This document shows, in pieces, positions 47,571-57,165 of a DNA stretch of 64,000 nt. Below the pieces are notes generated by a model. That model did not search any database. It worked only from the letters and a program-made list of their open reading frames with translations, and was not told where the DNA came from. This DNA is from Henningerozyma blattae CBS 6284. Lineage: Eukaryota; Ascomycota; Saccharomycetes; Saccharomycetales; Saccharomycetaceae. Position 1 is the stretch's first letter. Each line of letters starts with the position of its first letter. Position numbers and translations under genes: made by a program. The stretch is taken from contig NC_020185.1 of assembly GCF_000315915.1 (NCBI RefSeq), forward strand, positions 62,001-126,000, given 5' to 3'.

Positions 47571-48920
47571 TTATTCAATGATGGGAATTCTACGGGGGGT
47601 TTTATGACTTCTATCAAAGAAAATGTTCAACTTTTTCAAATTTTCCTCGTCATAAAAATATATTACAGGTGGGAGCGATGGATATTCTAAATCCCCAGAA
47701 ATCTTATTTCTTTTTATACCACCAAAATTTTCATAAAATTGTTTGGCATATCTAGCAGTCTCACGCTCTTCATCAATTATCTGCTCAATATACTTTATTT
47801 GAACTAGTGGCCATGGTGAAATATCAATTCGATGTTTTAATTCAAAATCTTTACCGTTGCTTATTTTAAACCTCATATAGAGCACATAATCTATAGAAAA
47901 TAATTTGCCAAATGTAGTTATTGCAGTATGATATTGAAATGGAATCAATGAGTCACTTTTATTACTAATAAGCTTAGTTTTTGTTTCTTCAACTAAAAAC
48001 CCTGTTCTTTCTTTACCTTTATAGTATTTAGTTTCTCTTTCAGGTAATTTGTATAAAAATGAAGGTTCTTGCATACATGATTCAAATTGTCTAAAATACT
48101 CGTTCTTAGTGCATATTCTAATATCTGATTTCAATTTTATCCCTGTATTATCAAGTACTTGGCCTACATTTTGTATAGTAGAATGCAATATATGCTCTCT
48201 GGAATCTATCATGTGACTATCTTGAACTTCTAATATTTCTTTTATATCATATGACAAATTTTTAAGTTTAACTTTCTTACTAAATAATCCACGTTGGTTA
48301 GTTGATATTGTTCCACTTAAATTTGGTTTGATGTCAATAGTGACATGTAAAAGATCATCTGACGTTATACATGGATTATGAATTGTATAATTCACTATAA
48401 ATTTTTTATCCGCAGAATAGGCCTGCTTCGTAATTGGTGGATATAAACGCTTAGTTGCTAAATATGTGTACCGTTCTACATTTACTGGTTGCATAAATGA
48501 CCGGATATTGGTTCCATCTGAAAAATTTGAGGACGAAGGTAAGGTGTAATGAACATTACATTCGAACAATGTAATCGTTTTTCCAAATCGCGGATTAAAG
48601 TTTGTTTCTTTTACATCATCTGGTAGGGCAATTGTTAATGGAATATCAATTCCCAATATTAGCTTTTCGGAGATCATAATATTCTTTCTATAATGGGTTT
48701 GGATTTTCTCAAATTTCGATTTGGAGCCAAATGAAAGGCCTGAGTTCAAAGTTTCTACAGTTTTAAGGCATACTTCTATCTTATCTATTCTGAATGGCTT
48801 ACCATCACTTGATCTTATTCTTAGTTCACATTCAATGCGCGGGAGGGTATCTGGTAAACCTGGGCAGCCTCGTATCACCGAATTATAACTAGGTTTAAAG
48901 GATATCACAGGATGTGTCAT
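47571..48920 (-). CDS. RGL1: Rgl1-like protein (Rho1 regulator)
   Basis: The 449-residue protein compares with 479 in S. cerevisiae YPL066W. The start is the ATG at 48920 (MTHPVISFKPSYN); upstream sequence would need a TTG. It is beta-rich throughout. The first 150 residues (CELRIRSSDGKPFRIDKIEVCLKTVETL, ILGIDIPLTIALPDDV) look like an arrestin-type N-terminal sandwich. Later parts show FLVEETKTKLISNKSDSLIPFQYH and RIDISPWPLVQIKYIEQII. S. cerevisiae Rgl1 has been linked to Rho1 signalling and bud-neck localisation; the molecular activity is unclear. Identification rests on position between VPS28 and CDC47 and on length, so it is less certain than its neighbours. Confidence 0.75.
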   Translation of the reverse strand: MTHPVISFKPSYNSVIRGCPGLPDTLPRIECELRIRSSDGKPFRIDKIEVCLKTVETLNSGLSFGSKSKFEKIQTHYRKNIMISEKLILGIDIPLTIALPDDVKETNFNPRFGKTITLFECNVHYTLPSSSNFSDGTNIRSFMQPVNVERYTYLATKRLYPPITKQAYSADKKFIVNYTIHNPCITSDDLLHVTIDIKPNLSGTISTNQRGLFSKKVKLKNLSYDIKEILEVQDSHMIDSREHILHSTIQNVGQVLDNTGIKLKSDIRICTKNEYFRQFESCMQEPSFLYKLPERETKYYKGKERTGFLVEETKTKLISNKSDSLIPFQYHTAITTFGKLFSIDYVLYMRFKISNGKDFELKHRIDISPWPLVQIKYIEQIIDEERETARYAKQFYENFGGIKRNKISGDLEYPSLPPVIYFYDEENLKKLNIFFDRSHKTPRRIPIIE

Positions 48921-49351
48921 TATAATGATATATTTATTTGATAACAACCTAATAGTTTTAACACTTTGATTAGTAATCCATAGGTTCTTACTTTTGAGAT
49001 ACAACTTTTTTTATTCATTGCTGATGTCACAGCTTCGCTGATTTGGGCAAGCCTACTTAAAGCGACTTCACAAGGTTTTGGCGTTTGGAAAATGTAAAAT
49101 TCAAGTGATTTCATAGTCGGAAATAATACATAAAGTTAAAATATTTAAAGAGATATAAAATAAGAAGATTAAGACAAAGATTAATTAAGTGCAATTAGAA
49201 TACAAGTATATGATGAAATGAATGCATGATATTTACGACGTGTATTATATTAAAGGTATAATTTGAAAATGATAAACGTTAGAAATGGAAGAAAGCTTTA
49301 AACTAAACAAAAGTAAGATTATGCGCGTGACAGATGCAACATTATTCAATA
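48921..49351. other. Intergenic RGL1-CDC47
   Basis: The RGL1 promoter and the CDC47 3' flank, AT-rich; nothing recognised. Confidence 0.45.
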
Positions 49352-51943
49352 TTACAAACTAATATCACCATCAGCGTCCGTATCTGGCTGAGGTGATGAA
49401 GCTGGCTGATTAGGTCTCATAATTGGGGCCTGCGAAGTCGAGAAATTTACAGCTTTTGTTCCTTGAGAAACAACTGGTGTTCTAATTCCAGAGCCTTCTG
49501 ATGCTTCAACAGTATCATCGTCTACGAATCTTAATATAGTATTTTCATTAGTTAAATGCCAAATATTTAAATATGAGTATTCTTGTATACAACTGTTCAA
49601 TTGTGCGGTTGTAAAACCTCTGGCTCTCACAGTCTTGATAATAGTGTCATATGGTAGAACTTTTTTGTTTGCTGATCCCGATTCTTGTACCATCTTTCTG
49701 ATAATTGTGAAGATCTTAGTAGTTGGGTTTTCATCCTCAATGCTTTTGTTAGTTTCTTGATACAAGGATTCTTTGGAAACCCGAACCAATCTTAAAGCTT
49801 CTTCAACATCTTCAATATCAACAGTTTCTGATAACCGTAGCTTAGCCAAAGCTTGTGCCAATCTAATAATAGCCAATAGAGTTCTTGGAGTTGCTTGGCC
49901 AAAAGAAAATTTAGTATTTATGTCTCTTTTAGAGTCCTGTCTTAATCTGATATAGGCCTGAACCACATAATCATTTACAGTTTCATTCATGACAGGTCTT
50001 TTGGTTTTTGCATATGCAATAAACTCTCTCATTTGCGAGGTTTCAATTGGTTGAAAATCTAGATCAGGTTGTTTGTTATACATATGAACAAAGGCTACGT
50101 GCTCTGCTAATTTCTCATCACTTTCTCTACTTGGAACATCTAGCATCAAAAATAATACATCAAACCTTGATAATAACGCAGCCGGTAAATTTATATTGTC
50201 TAATGGTGAAAGACGAGGATTATATCTACCATAAATAGGATTAGCAGCTGCTAAGATAGATGATCTAGCGTTCAAAGTGGTATTAATACCAGCCTTGGAA
50301 ATAGATATCGTTTGTTGTTCCATAACTTCATGAATAGCAGTTCTATCAGTATCATCCATCTTGTCGAATTCATCAATACAACAAATACCATTATCTGCTA
50401 AAACAAGAGCACCACCTTCTAAGATCATCTCGTCAGTAACAGGGTCTCTCATAACCGCAGCCGTTAAACCTACACCCGAAGAACCTTTACCGGTAGTGTA
50501 AACACCTCTTGGAGTTATCTTACAGATAGCCTTCAATAATTGAGATTTAGCCACACCAGGGTCACCCATTAAGCAAATGTTTATGTCACCTCTAATTTTC
50601 ATACCATCACCAACAGTTTTATTTACACCACCAACTAATAATAATAATAGAGCCTTCTTGACATCCAAATGACCATAAATTTCTGGTGCAATTGATTTAG
50701 CCAAAGTTTCATAAACGTTACCACTATTTACCAATTCTTGAATATGCCTTTCAGTATCTGTATTCATTTGGAAAGAAGAATATTTCTTCTTATGCTGATT
50801 TACATATTGAGCTTCCAAATAATTCTCAGTTAATAGACCTGCCCTTAATGCTTTAAAACCTGTATATGGAGACGGTAAAAATATACCTGCAACGTCAACT
50901 ATATCACCAGGAGTCATAGATCTCACAAGTGAACCATTGACATGAATGGTCAATGTTCTTGGGATATGACCAACTGGGACTTGCTGTGATAATTCTTGGA
51001 TTTTTAGTTCTTGAAAAGGACTAAATTTAGAGGCTCTTGTGCTCATAAACAGTTGACCCTTAGTTTGATTTTGCTCACATTCTTTGGATGTACATTCTGA
51101 TAGAGGAGTAAATGTTTTGGAATTAATTTCTTGAAATATTTCATAACCACAAGAATCACATGTATATGCAATGACTAAGACTGCAGGCTTTACATCGGAA
51201 ACTCTTGTGACAATACCTCTTACAGTTATTAATTTACCAATATGACAGCCCTTAATTTGCCTAACGGATAAAGGTATCGAACTACCAGCTTTGCTATAAG
51301 ATTTTGCAGAATGAGTTTTGGGATTTTGCAAAGAAGGTGGCTTAAAGTATAAATAATATCTTCTCGTTAAATTTGGAGGAAATAATTCAGCTTCTTCAGC
51401 AACTACTTCTCTCAAAGCTTCGTTTAAAGAGGAAGCTGGAGCAGAATCCATATCCATTAAATTTTCAGTTCTAATTTCATCAGTTCTATCTGAAATCATC
51501 CTTTCGTTTCTTAATCTTCTTTGATTTAATATCACATCTATCACATCATCTTGATAATTGATATCCTTTGTAGGCAAGGGCATATAGTCATCAATAGCTT
51601 TACAAAATAGTTCAATAAAATGCTTAGCATTTTCTTGAATGGCACGCACTAAGCTAGTGTCTGAACGAGTTGGGTCTGTTAAAAATTTTTCGCTTTCATA
51701 TTTCAACAAATCATCCAATTCAATGGTAACTGTGTCGAGATCTCTGTTAGCAACTTGTAGTAAAATATTCAGATATTTTGGACCAGTACCAACAGTAGAA
51801 TCATGCATTTCACCTGACAGATCAGTTTCTGTAGTAGTTGGTACTATAGAATCATTCTTAAAATGTTGAATAAAATCATTGATCTCATTCTGCAATGTGG
51901 CATAATCCACAGGTATTTGAATTGAAGGTAGAGTAGTGCTCAT
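49352..51943 (-). CDS. CDC47: Mcm7 (Cdc47), replicative helicase subunit
   Basis: The 863-residue protein is near S. cerevisiae Cdc47 (845). Mcm7 is one of six MCM2-7 subunits of the replicative helicase. Seen: an N-terminal domain with zinc finger (CDSCGYEIF... CTSKEC, about 255-290), then the AAA+ core with Walker A GDPGVAKS (about 460), Walker B CIDEFDKM, sensor region NARSSILAAANP and the arginine finger SRFD. LPTKDINYQDDVIDVILNQRRLRNERM in the N-terminus and FSFGQATPRTLLAIIRLAQALAKLRL in the winged-helix region are typical of Mcm7 rather than other MCMs. The tail is T/S/P-rich. DER1 follows, as in YBR202W-YBR201W. Confidence 0.97.
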   Translation of the reverse strand: MSTTLPSIQIPVDYATLQNEINDFIQHFKNDSIVPTTTETDLSGEMHDSTVGTGPKYLNILLQVANRDLDTVTIELDDLLKYESEKFLTDPTRSDTSLVRAIQENAKHFIELFCKAIDDYMPLPTKDINYQDDVIDVILNQRRLRNERMISDRTDEIRTENLMDMDSAPASSLNEALREVVAEEAELFPPNLTRRYYLYFKPPSLQNPKTHSAKSYSKAGSSIPLSVRQIKGCHIGKLITVRGIVTRVSDVKPAVLVIAYTCDSCGYEIFQEINSKTFTPLSECTSKECEQNQTKGQLFMSTRASKFSPFQELKIQELSQQVPVGHIPRTLTIHVNGSLVRSMTPGDIVDVAGIFLPSPYTGFKALRAGLLTENYLEAQYVNQHKKKYSSFQMNTDTERHIQELVNSGNVYETLAKSIAPEIYGHLDVKKALLLLLVGGVNKTVGDGMKIRGDINICLMGDPGVAKSQLLKAICKITPRGVYTTGKGSSGVGLTAAVMRDPVTDEMILEGGALVLADNGICCIDEFDKMDDTDRTAIHEVMEQQTISISKAGINTTLNARSSILAAANPIYGRYNPRLSPLDNINLPAALLSRFDVLFLMLDVPSRESDEKLAEHVAFVHMYNKQPDLDFQPIETSQMREFIAYAKTKRPVMNETVNDYVVQAYIRLRQDSKRDINTKFSFGQATPRTLLAIIRLAQALAKLRLSETVDIEDVEEALRLVRVSKESLYQETNKSIEDENPTTKIFTIIRKMVQESGSANKKVLPYDTIIKTVRARGFTTAQLNSCIQEYSYLNIWHLTNENTILRFVDDDTVEASEGSGIRTPVVSQGTKAVNFSTSQAPIMRPNQPASSPQPDTDADGDISL

Positions 51944-53711
51944 CTGATTGTAGCTAGTTGATTATATATGGATATTACTTCTGGATATATCTATTAATTA
52001 CTTATTTGTAGTAATAACAGTTTAAACGCCATGTTAATAACTACTTTAGTACAGTCAAACTTTTCGTGCATTTATTTTTTTTTCTTTAAGTTTAGTTCTT
52101 CATCTCTGGAAATCTTCGCGCCTTGTTTGGCTTTTTCTTAATTTGGATATATTAAATTTTATTCACGTGAAAAACAAAGTTTAAGGCATTACTTAATGAG
52201 GTAATTGCTATTACGTTTCCCAATATGTTACAAATATCCCATTTAATTAATTATATTCCTATTACAGCAATTATTCTCAATTTGGAACTTCATATTTAAG
52301 GGTAGCCATTCTTGTGATATCCTACATAGGATAATTATCTATGCATTCCTGGTATATTAGTCTATTCTAAGGATCATGGCTTTTATATGAAATATTAATA
52401 TATATGTTACCCTCTGGAGACTGTATGCCAAATTCTAAATCAATATTTGTTATGTATGAAATTTATATATAGCATATAAAATTTTTTGTATCCAATAATT
52501 GAACCGTACAACCTATATTGTTTATCATATTACTAGAATATACCTTTTACTTAGCCTATTTCAGTATTGATATGCTAGATTTTTATATATAAACTTTGCA
52601 CTTTAGCAAATAGTAAAGTTGCTTAAAGTAAATTCATCTTAAAATAAAAAGAGGAGATTTCTTTTCTCTGAGGGTTCTGTCTGCTACATTCCATTTATGA
52701 TATTACAAGAACTTTATTTCTCGACACACCCAAAATCAAATAATTCTACCTCTTCGAATTAGTAAAGAGTTAAAACGTAGCCTATGTGATTTTTATTATG
52801 GTTAGCTGACTTTAGTTGTTTTTTTGTAAAGCTTATTATTGAAATTGTTTGAATAATTCTAAATATTTGGAACATGATTTCTTTGTAATATTATCAATTT
52901 GTGCAAAATATTTGTTGGAGATCTATTGAGCTTAAAAATTATACTGATAGATTTCTCTTTATATTTCTCTATAATTTCTTTTATATCCAATATGGTAGGA
53001 TGCTTTTTAACAGTTAAATTGCTTCAACAAGTTATTAGTTCCTGCAGAATAATAAAAGCTGACACTGATAATAAACAATGTAATATAGCGCATAGCTTTT
53101 GCACTTTTCTTACAAACAAAAGTAGATCCCAGAGTTTCTATTAAAAAATAATACAAAAAAAATTCTCCCATTCTATCACATATAAATTAAATAAAATTTA
53201 TTTCACTATTATACTCTTTTATTCATCTAATTTTGCATGTCATGCCTTTTACATATAGGAGTACTAGAATAGAAATGAAAATTTAATAAGAAAAAGCACC
53301 ATTCTATATAATAAATGTAGTAACACCAACAATATTTATAGATTATAGTTGTCAATGAAACTACCTAAAATTACTAGCCGGAACGTTCGTATGTACAACA
53401 ACAAAAAAAAAGGTATCCTAATTATCAAATATTTCCAAAAGATGCTGATTTCTAAGCTAAAAGTCATATACATACAAAATATCATTAAACTATAATCTAC
53501 ATTTAACTTAAATAATTAAAACAATGAATAATGTTCCCTAAAATGCTATAAAAAACAATCTTCAGAAGCATACATTATTTGTAATATCGAACACAGTTAA
53601 AAGAGCAAACAGTTTTAGAAAAGTGTTTATATGTGGGCAAAAGTGTTTATAAATCTTGTGGTATTAATAATTGAATTATTTTATTCTAACCTAACGAAAA
53701 CATATTTTCAG
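51944..53711. other. 1.8-kb gene-less region CDC47-DER1
   Basis: This is the CDC47 promoter plus a long AT-rich stretch. A segment TTTCCCAATATGTTAC at about 52216-52231 weakly resembles a Mcm1/ECB-type half-site. ORFs such as 52899-53144 begin with TTG and look random. YPL067C and YPL068C would be here in S. cerevisiae. I see no remnant. Confidence 0.5.
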
Positions 53712-54875
53712 TCAGGTATGACGTTGTAATAATTGTGTATCTTCGTCATCAGTATCGTTGGACAATGTACTGCCCTTATGTATAATTTCTTCGATATTAT
53801 CGGCCATTTCTTCTAGTTCATTTATTATATGATCATCATCATTCACTTGTTTATATGATTGTCGAGATAACAATTTGCTGGATAACTCATCATTATATAA
53901 TGAATTATTTCTAGCTGACAGTTTAACTTGCTCATTAGAAAGTATATCTTTCTCAGAGTTCTCATTGCTATGATTATCAATACCAATGAGCTCTGATTGA
54001 CGTTGTTCATTTAAATGGCGGTGCGGTATATTATGGTCATTTGATTCAGTGATCTCATTTCTATTAGTATCTTGGTTATAATGTTCACTATCATTATTTC
54101 TATTTGTATCTCGTGCTTCTTGATGTTGAGATTGCTCAGCATTATTATTTTCAGTTTCATTGTTATTATTATTCTCCGTAATATTTTCAGTATTATTTCC
54201 GGTATTATTTTCTGTGCTATTATCAGTACTATTATCATTATTAGCTGGTGCATCTCTTGTCCACCATTCAGTAGGTGGCTTACCTAAGTCGATATTATAG
54301 ATACTTGAAATAATGTCGTCAAAATAAAATAATAAATGGGCAGGTATAAAATTCATCCCAATTTGGAACAATGATCTTTTATACACAAAATACATGAAAG
54401 CATTCATATAGATTGGGATTAATAAGGGACTTATATCAATACCGCCGATCAATTGGAATTGTAGTTGACTGCCATTTTTTTTCAAATTAAAATATACCAA
54501 ATTTTCCTGTAGAATGGAGCCCAATGAAGATAAAGGCTGCTCATAAATGCTCATGGACAGAATAGATATGAATAATATCGTAATATACCATATATACCTA
54601 TTTCTATTCGTAAACGAGTTTTCTAGCATTGTTAAATGAGTCGTTGTAATATAAAGATTTAGCATCGTATTCCAGTTAAATTCTCCATAATCAAATATAG
54701 AATACAGGAGTCTTCCATATTGCCCCTTCTTAAAAACTAAATCAAAGTTATAAAGGGTCTTAGTTGTGTCTATAATCTGAGTCGATGTTAACACCGATAC
54801 ACCGATACAGCCTAATGTCCATATTTTTGTCATAGGAGGAATATCCCCTATTAGATTCACTACAATCGCATCCAT
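53712..54875 (-). CDS. DER1: Der1-type ERAD protein with long acidic C-terminal tail
   Basis: The 387-residue protein matches S. cerevisiae Der1 (211) over its first 210 residues, from MDAIVVNLIGDIPPMTK and YDLVFKKGQYGRLLYSIFDYG-type segments to the last membrane segments. Der1 is a rhomboid-like pseudoprotease of the HRD1 complex that passes misfolded luminal proteins to the cytosol; the catalytic Ser/His of rhomboids are not expected. About four to six membrane segments are visible. Then come 175 residues rich in N, E, D and S, with an acidic run and a final DEDTQLLQRHT. S. cerevisiae Der1 has no such tail, and I see no SHP box as in Dfm1. The start is the ATG at 54875; upstream needs TTG. 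It follows CDC47, as YBR201W does. Confidence 0.9.
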   Translation of the reverse strand: MDAIVVNLIGDIPPMTKIWTLGCIGVSVLTSTQIIDTTKTLYNFDLVFKKGQYGRLLYSIFDYGEFNWNTMLNLYITTTHLTMLENSFTNRNRYIWYITILFISILSMSIYEQPLSSLGSILQENLVYFNLKKNGSQLQFQLIGGIDISPLLIPIYMNAFMYFVYKRSLFQIGMNFIPAHLLFYFDDIISSIYNIDLGKPPTEWWTRDAPANNDNSTDNSTENNTGNNTENITENNNNNETENNNAEQSQHQEARDTNRNNDSEHYNQDTNRNEITESNDHNIPHRHLNEQRQSELIGIDNHSNENSEKDILSNEQVKLSARNNSLYNDELSSKLLSRQSYKQVNDDDHIINELEEMADNIEEIIHKGSTLSNDTDDEDTQLLQRHT

Positions 54876-55612
54876 TTGTAATATTTTACGTTGAAGAATA
54901 TAACTGATAAGTTTGTTATTAAAGTTATTCAAATATTTAAGTAACTAGTATAATGTAGTGGTTATGTGGATACTTTATATTAGATAAATGAAATATCTTA
55001 TGCACCGTATTTTTTTTGTTATATTACTATAATTACTAGTAATTATATGACAACTTATCTTATAAAAACCGTAAAAAGAAAAAAACAACTGGCAATGGAA
55101 AATCTTCAGGTCTTTTATAATTATTTCATAATTTCTAGTTCAGTTTTTATCTCGAGCTTAATATTTAGTATATATTATTTTGTTCCAGAATAGCATACTT
55201 GGTGATGAATTCCACTCTAGATACCAGATATTCAAACAATCAATTAGCAACAATCCTTAGCATTAAGCAGTTCAAGCAATCTGGAGGGGACCAGGAAAAT
55301 TGAAGTCGGACTAACTCTCGGGCTTTATCTATAATAGGAAATCAGACCGAGCACGAAAAACATCCATGAAATGATCGAAAATAGTATGAAAGGCACTGAT
55401 AATAACGGTATGATGAGCTAATACCATAGTATTAATCGACACCTTTTATAAGTAAAGATAGCTTATTGCTTGCAGAATAATATTGTTTCCAATTTTATTC
55501 TTATACAACCAGGAAACTACAAGCTTTTTTTGAAAGACAATTGTGTTTTTAACTGACGTTATCTCTACACCAATCATATACGTGAAAAAATTTGGAGATT
55601 ACTCATCATAAT
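54876..55612. other. Divergent promoter DER1-BTS1
   Basis: This 0.74-kb AT-rich divergent promoter shows no clear UPR or other operator. Confidence 0.45.
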
Positions 55613-56635
55613 ATGGAAAATATTAAAAGATTGGTAGAAAATAAACCCTGTTGGAAAGATTCTGATGAAACTGCAATAAGAGCTCCATACACTCATTTAG
55701 CTTTAAAGCCTGGAAAAAACTTTAGATCTGAACTTATAAGATTATTTAATCTGTTTTATGGTCTTTCACAAGATCAAGTAACAAAAATTGAGCAATTGGT
55801 TAGCATACTTCATAACTCAAGCCTATTAATTGATGATATTGAAGATTCATCTGAAACCAGAAGAGGTGATGTTTCATCTTACATTAAATTTGGTATTCCG
55901 ATGACTATAAACTCTGCTAATTACATGTATTTTGCCGCCATGCAAGTGCTACAAGACATTGCAGAATTCAAACATCATGATAATCATGTAGATGTACATC
56001 TTTTGAAAGACTTAATGGTTATATTTAATGAAGAAATGTTGAATCTACATAGAGGGCAAGGTCTTGATATATTTTGGAGAGAAAATATTCCTGATATTAT
56101 TCCTGATGAGTCTATGTATTTTAATATGGTCATGAATAAAACTGGCGGATTGTTTAGATTGACAGTAAGAATTATGGAAAGATTATGCAAGGATTTGAAA
56201 TATCGGAATGGTGAATGCACTTTGGTTCCTTTGAGTAATCTCCTGGGAATCTTGTATCAATTGAGGGACGATTATCAGAATTTAACTGATCCGAAGATGT
56301 TTGCTGCTAAAGGATTTGCAGATGATATATCCGAAGGGAAGTTGTCTTTCCCCATTATTCATGGATTAAAGTATGAATCAATGTTGAATATAACGAATAA
56401 TACTGACAATACCCCTCTATTAGATATGATCTTAAAAAAACCAATGGAGAAAGAAAAGAAATTGGAAGTTATTTCATACTTAAGAGATATCAGCAGATCT
56501 TTAGAATATACTGAACATGAAATAATGAAATTAACTGGCATTATCAAGAACAATGGATATATTCCCAGTGATAATGAAAAGTTAACTTCTCAAATACTAT
56601 TGGTAGTCGACAAATTATCTAATATTTCCTATTAG
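55613..56635 (+). CDS. BTS1: Geranylgeranyl diphosphate synthase
   Basis: The 340-residue protein matches S. cerevisiae Bts1 (335). It condenses farnesyl diphosphate with isopentenyl diphosphate to give C20 GGPP, the donor for Rab and Rho geranylgeranylation. First aspartate-rich motif: LLIDDIEDSSETRRG (DDIED, about 75-80). Second region: YQLRDDYQNLTDP (about 215-225), followed by KGFADDISEGKLSFPIIHGL. The N-terminal half has the conserved KPGKNFR. The ATG at 55613 gives the family-like start MENIKRLVENKPCW; an upstream frame starts with TTG. It lies between DER1 and BEM1, so the YPL069C gene is interleaved into the YBR200-202 track. Confidence 0.95.
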   Translation: MENIKRLVENKPCWKDSDETAIRAPYTHLALKPGKNFRSELIRLFNLFYGLSQDQVTKIEQLVSILHNSSLLIDDIEDSSETRRGDVSSYIKFGIPMTINSANYMYFAAMQVLQDIAEFKHHDNHVDVHLLKDLMVIFNEEMLNLHRGQGLDIFWRENIPDIIPDESMYFNMVMNKTGGLFRLTVRIMERLCKDLKYRNGECTLVPLSNLLGILYQLRDDYQNLTDPKMFAAKGFADDISEGKLSFPIIHGLKYESMLNITNNTDNTPLLDMILKKPMEKEKKLEVISYLRDISRSLEYTEHEIMKLTGIIKNNGYIPSDNEKLTSQILLVVDKLSNISY

Positions 56636-57165
56636 ATCTTCAAAAAAATTTATACGACATTCCTTCATTTCTCATAAGAAAACGCATTATTCGTTAATTG
56701 TTTTATTTTCGGTCTTATTTTGCATTTAATATATACCACACTTCTTGTTTTGTTTTTGAAATAGAGCCATTATACTTAGGATTTACTTTCCTTTATATCA
56801 TCATCATAGATTTCTATATACATTGCTGCATGAATTTTTCTTTTATAATTAATTTTGAAATATATAATTAATAATTCATCGAGATCAACAAGGGATGCTA
56901 AAATTAATATATAATACACAGAAATAATACAAAAAGAACAAATTAGATTAGTAGCTATTAAGCTAAAATTAATATGGTATAGTTATTTGCTTTTATTATT
57001 AAGAAAGTTGTAAAAGCAAAAAGGATATTGCTAAAAGTGAATAAATAAGGCTAACGAACGAATGAAGCAGGGTGTGAATTATTCTCAAATAAATCATACA
57101 ATCTAAGGTAAAACATGAAATTTATTTAATTTTTCATTAGAATATCTGAGAGAATTAAAGCAGCA
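56636..57165. other. Convergent intergenic BTS1-BEM1
   Basis: AT-rich 3' flanks of two converging genes; nothing recognised. Confidence 0.45.

Noticed and set aside
52216..52231. Mcm1/ECB site in the CDC47 promoter
   Set aside because: Only half of the dyad is present (TTTCCCAATATGTTAC), so it is too weak to call.
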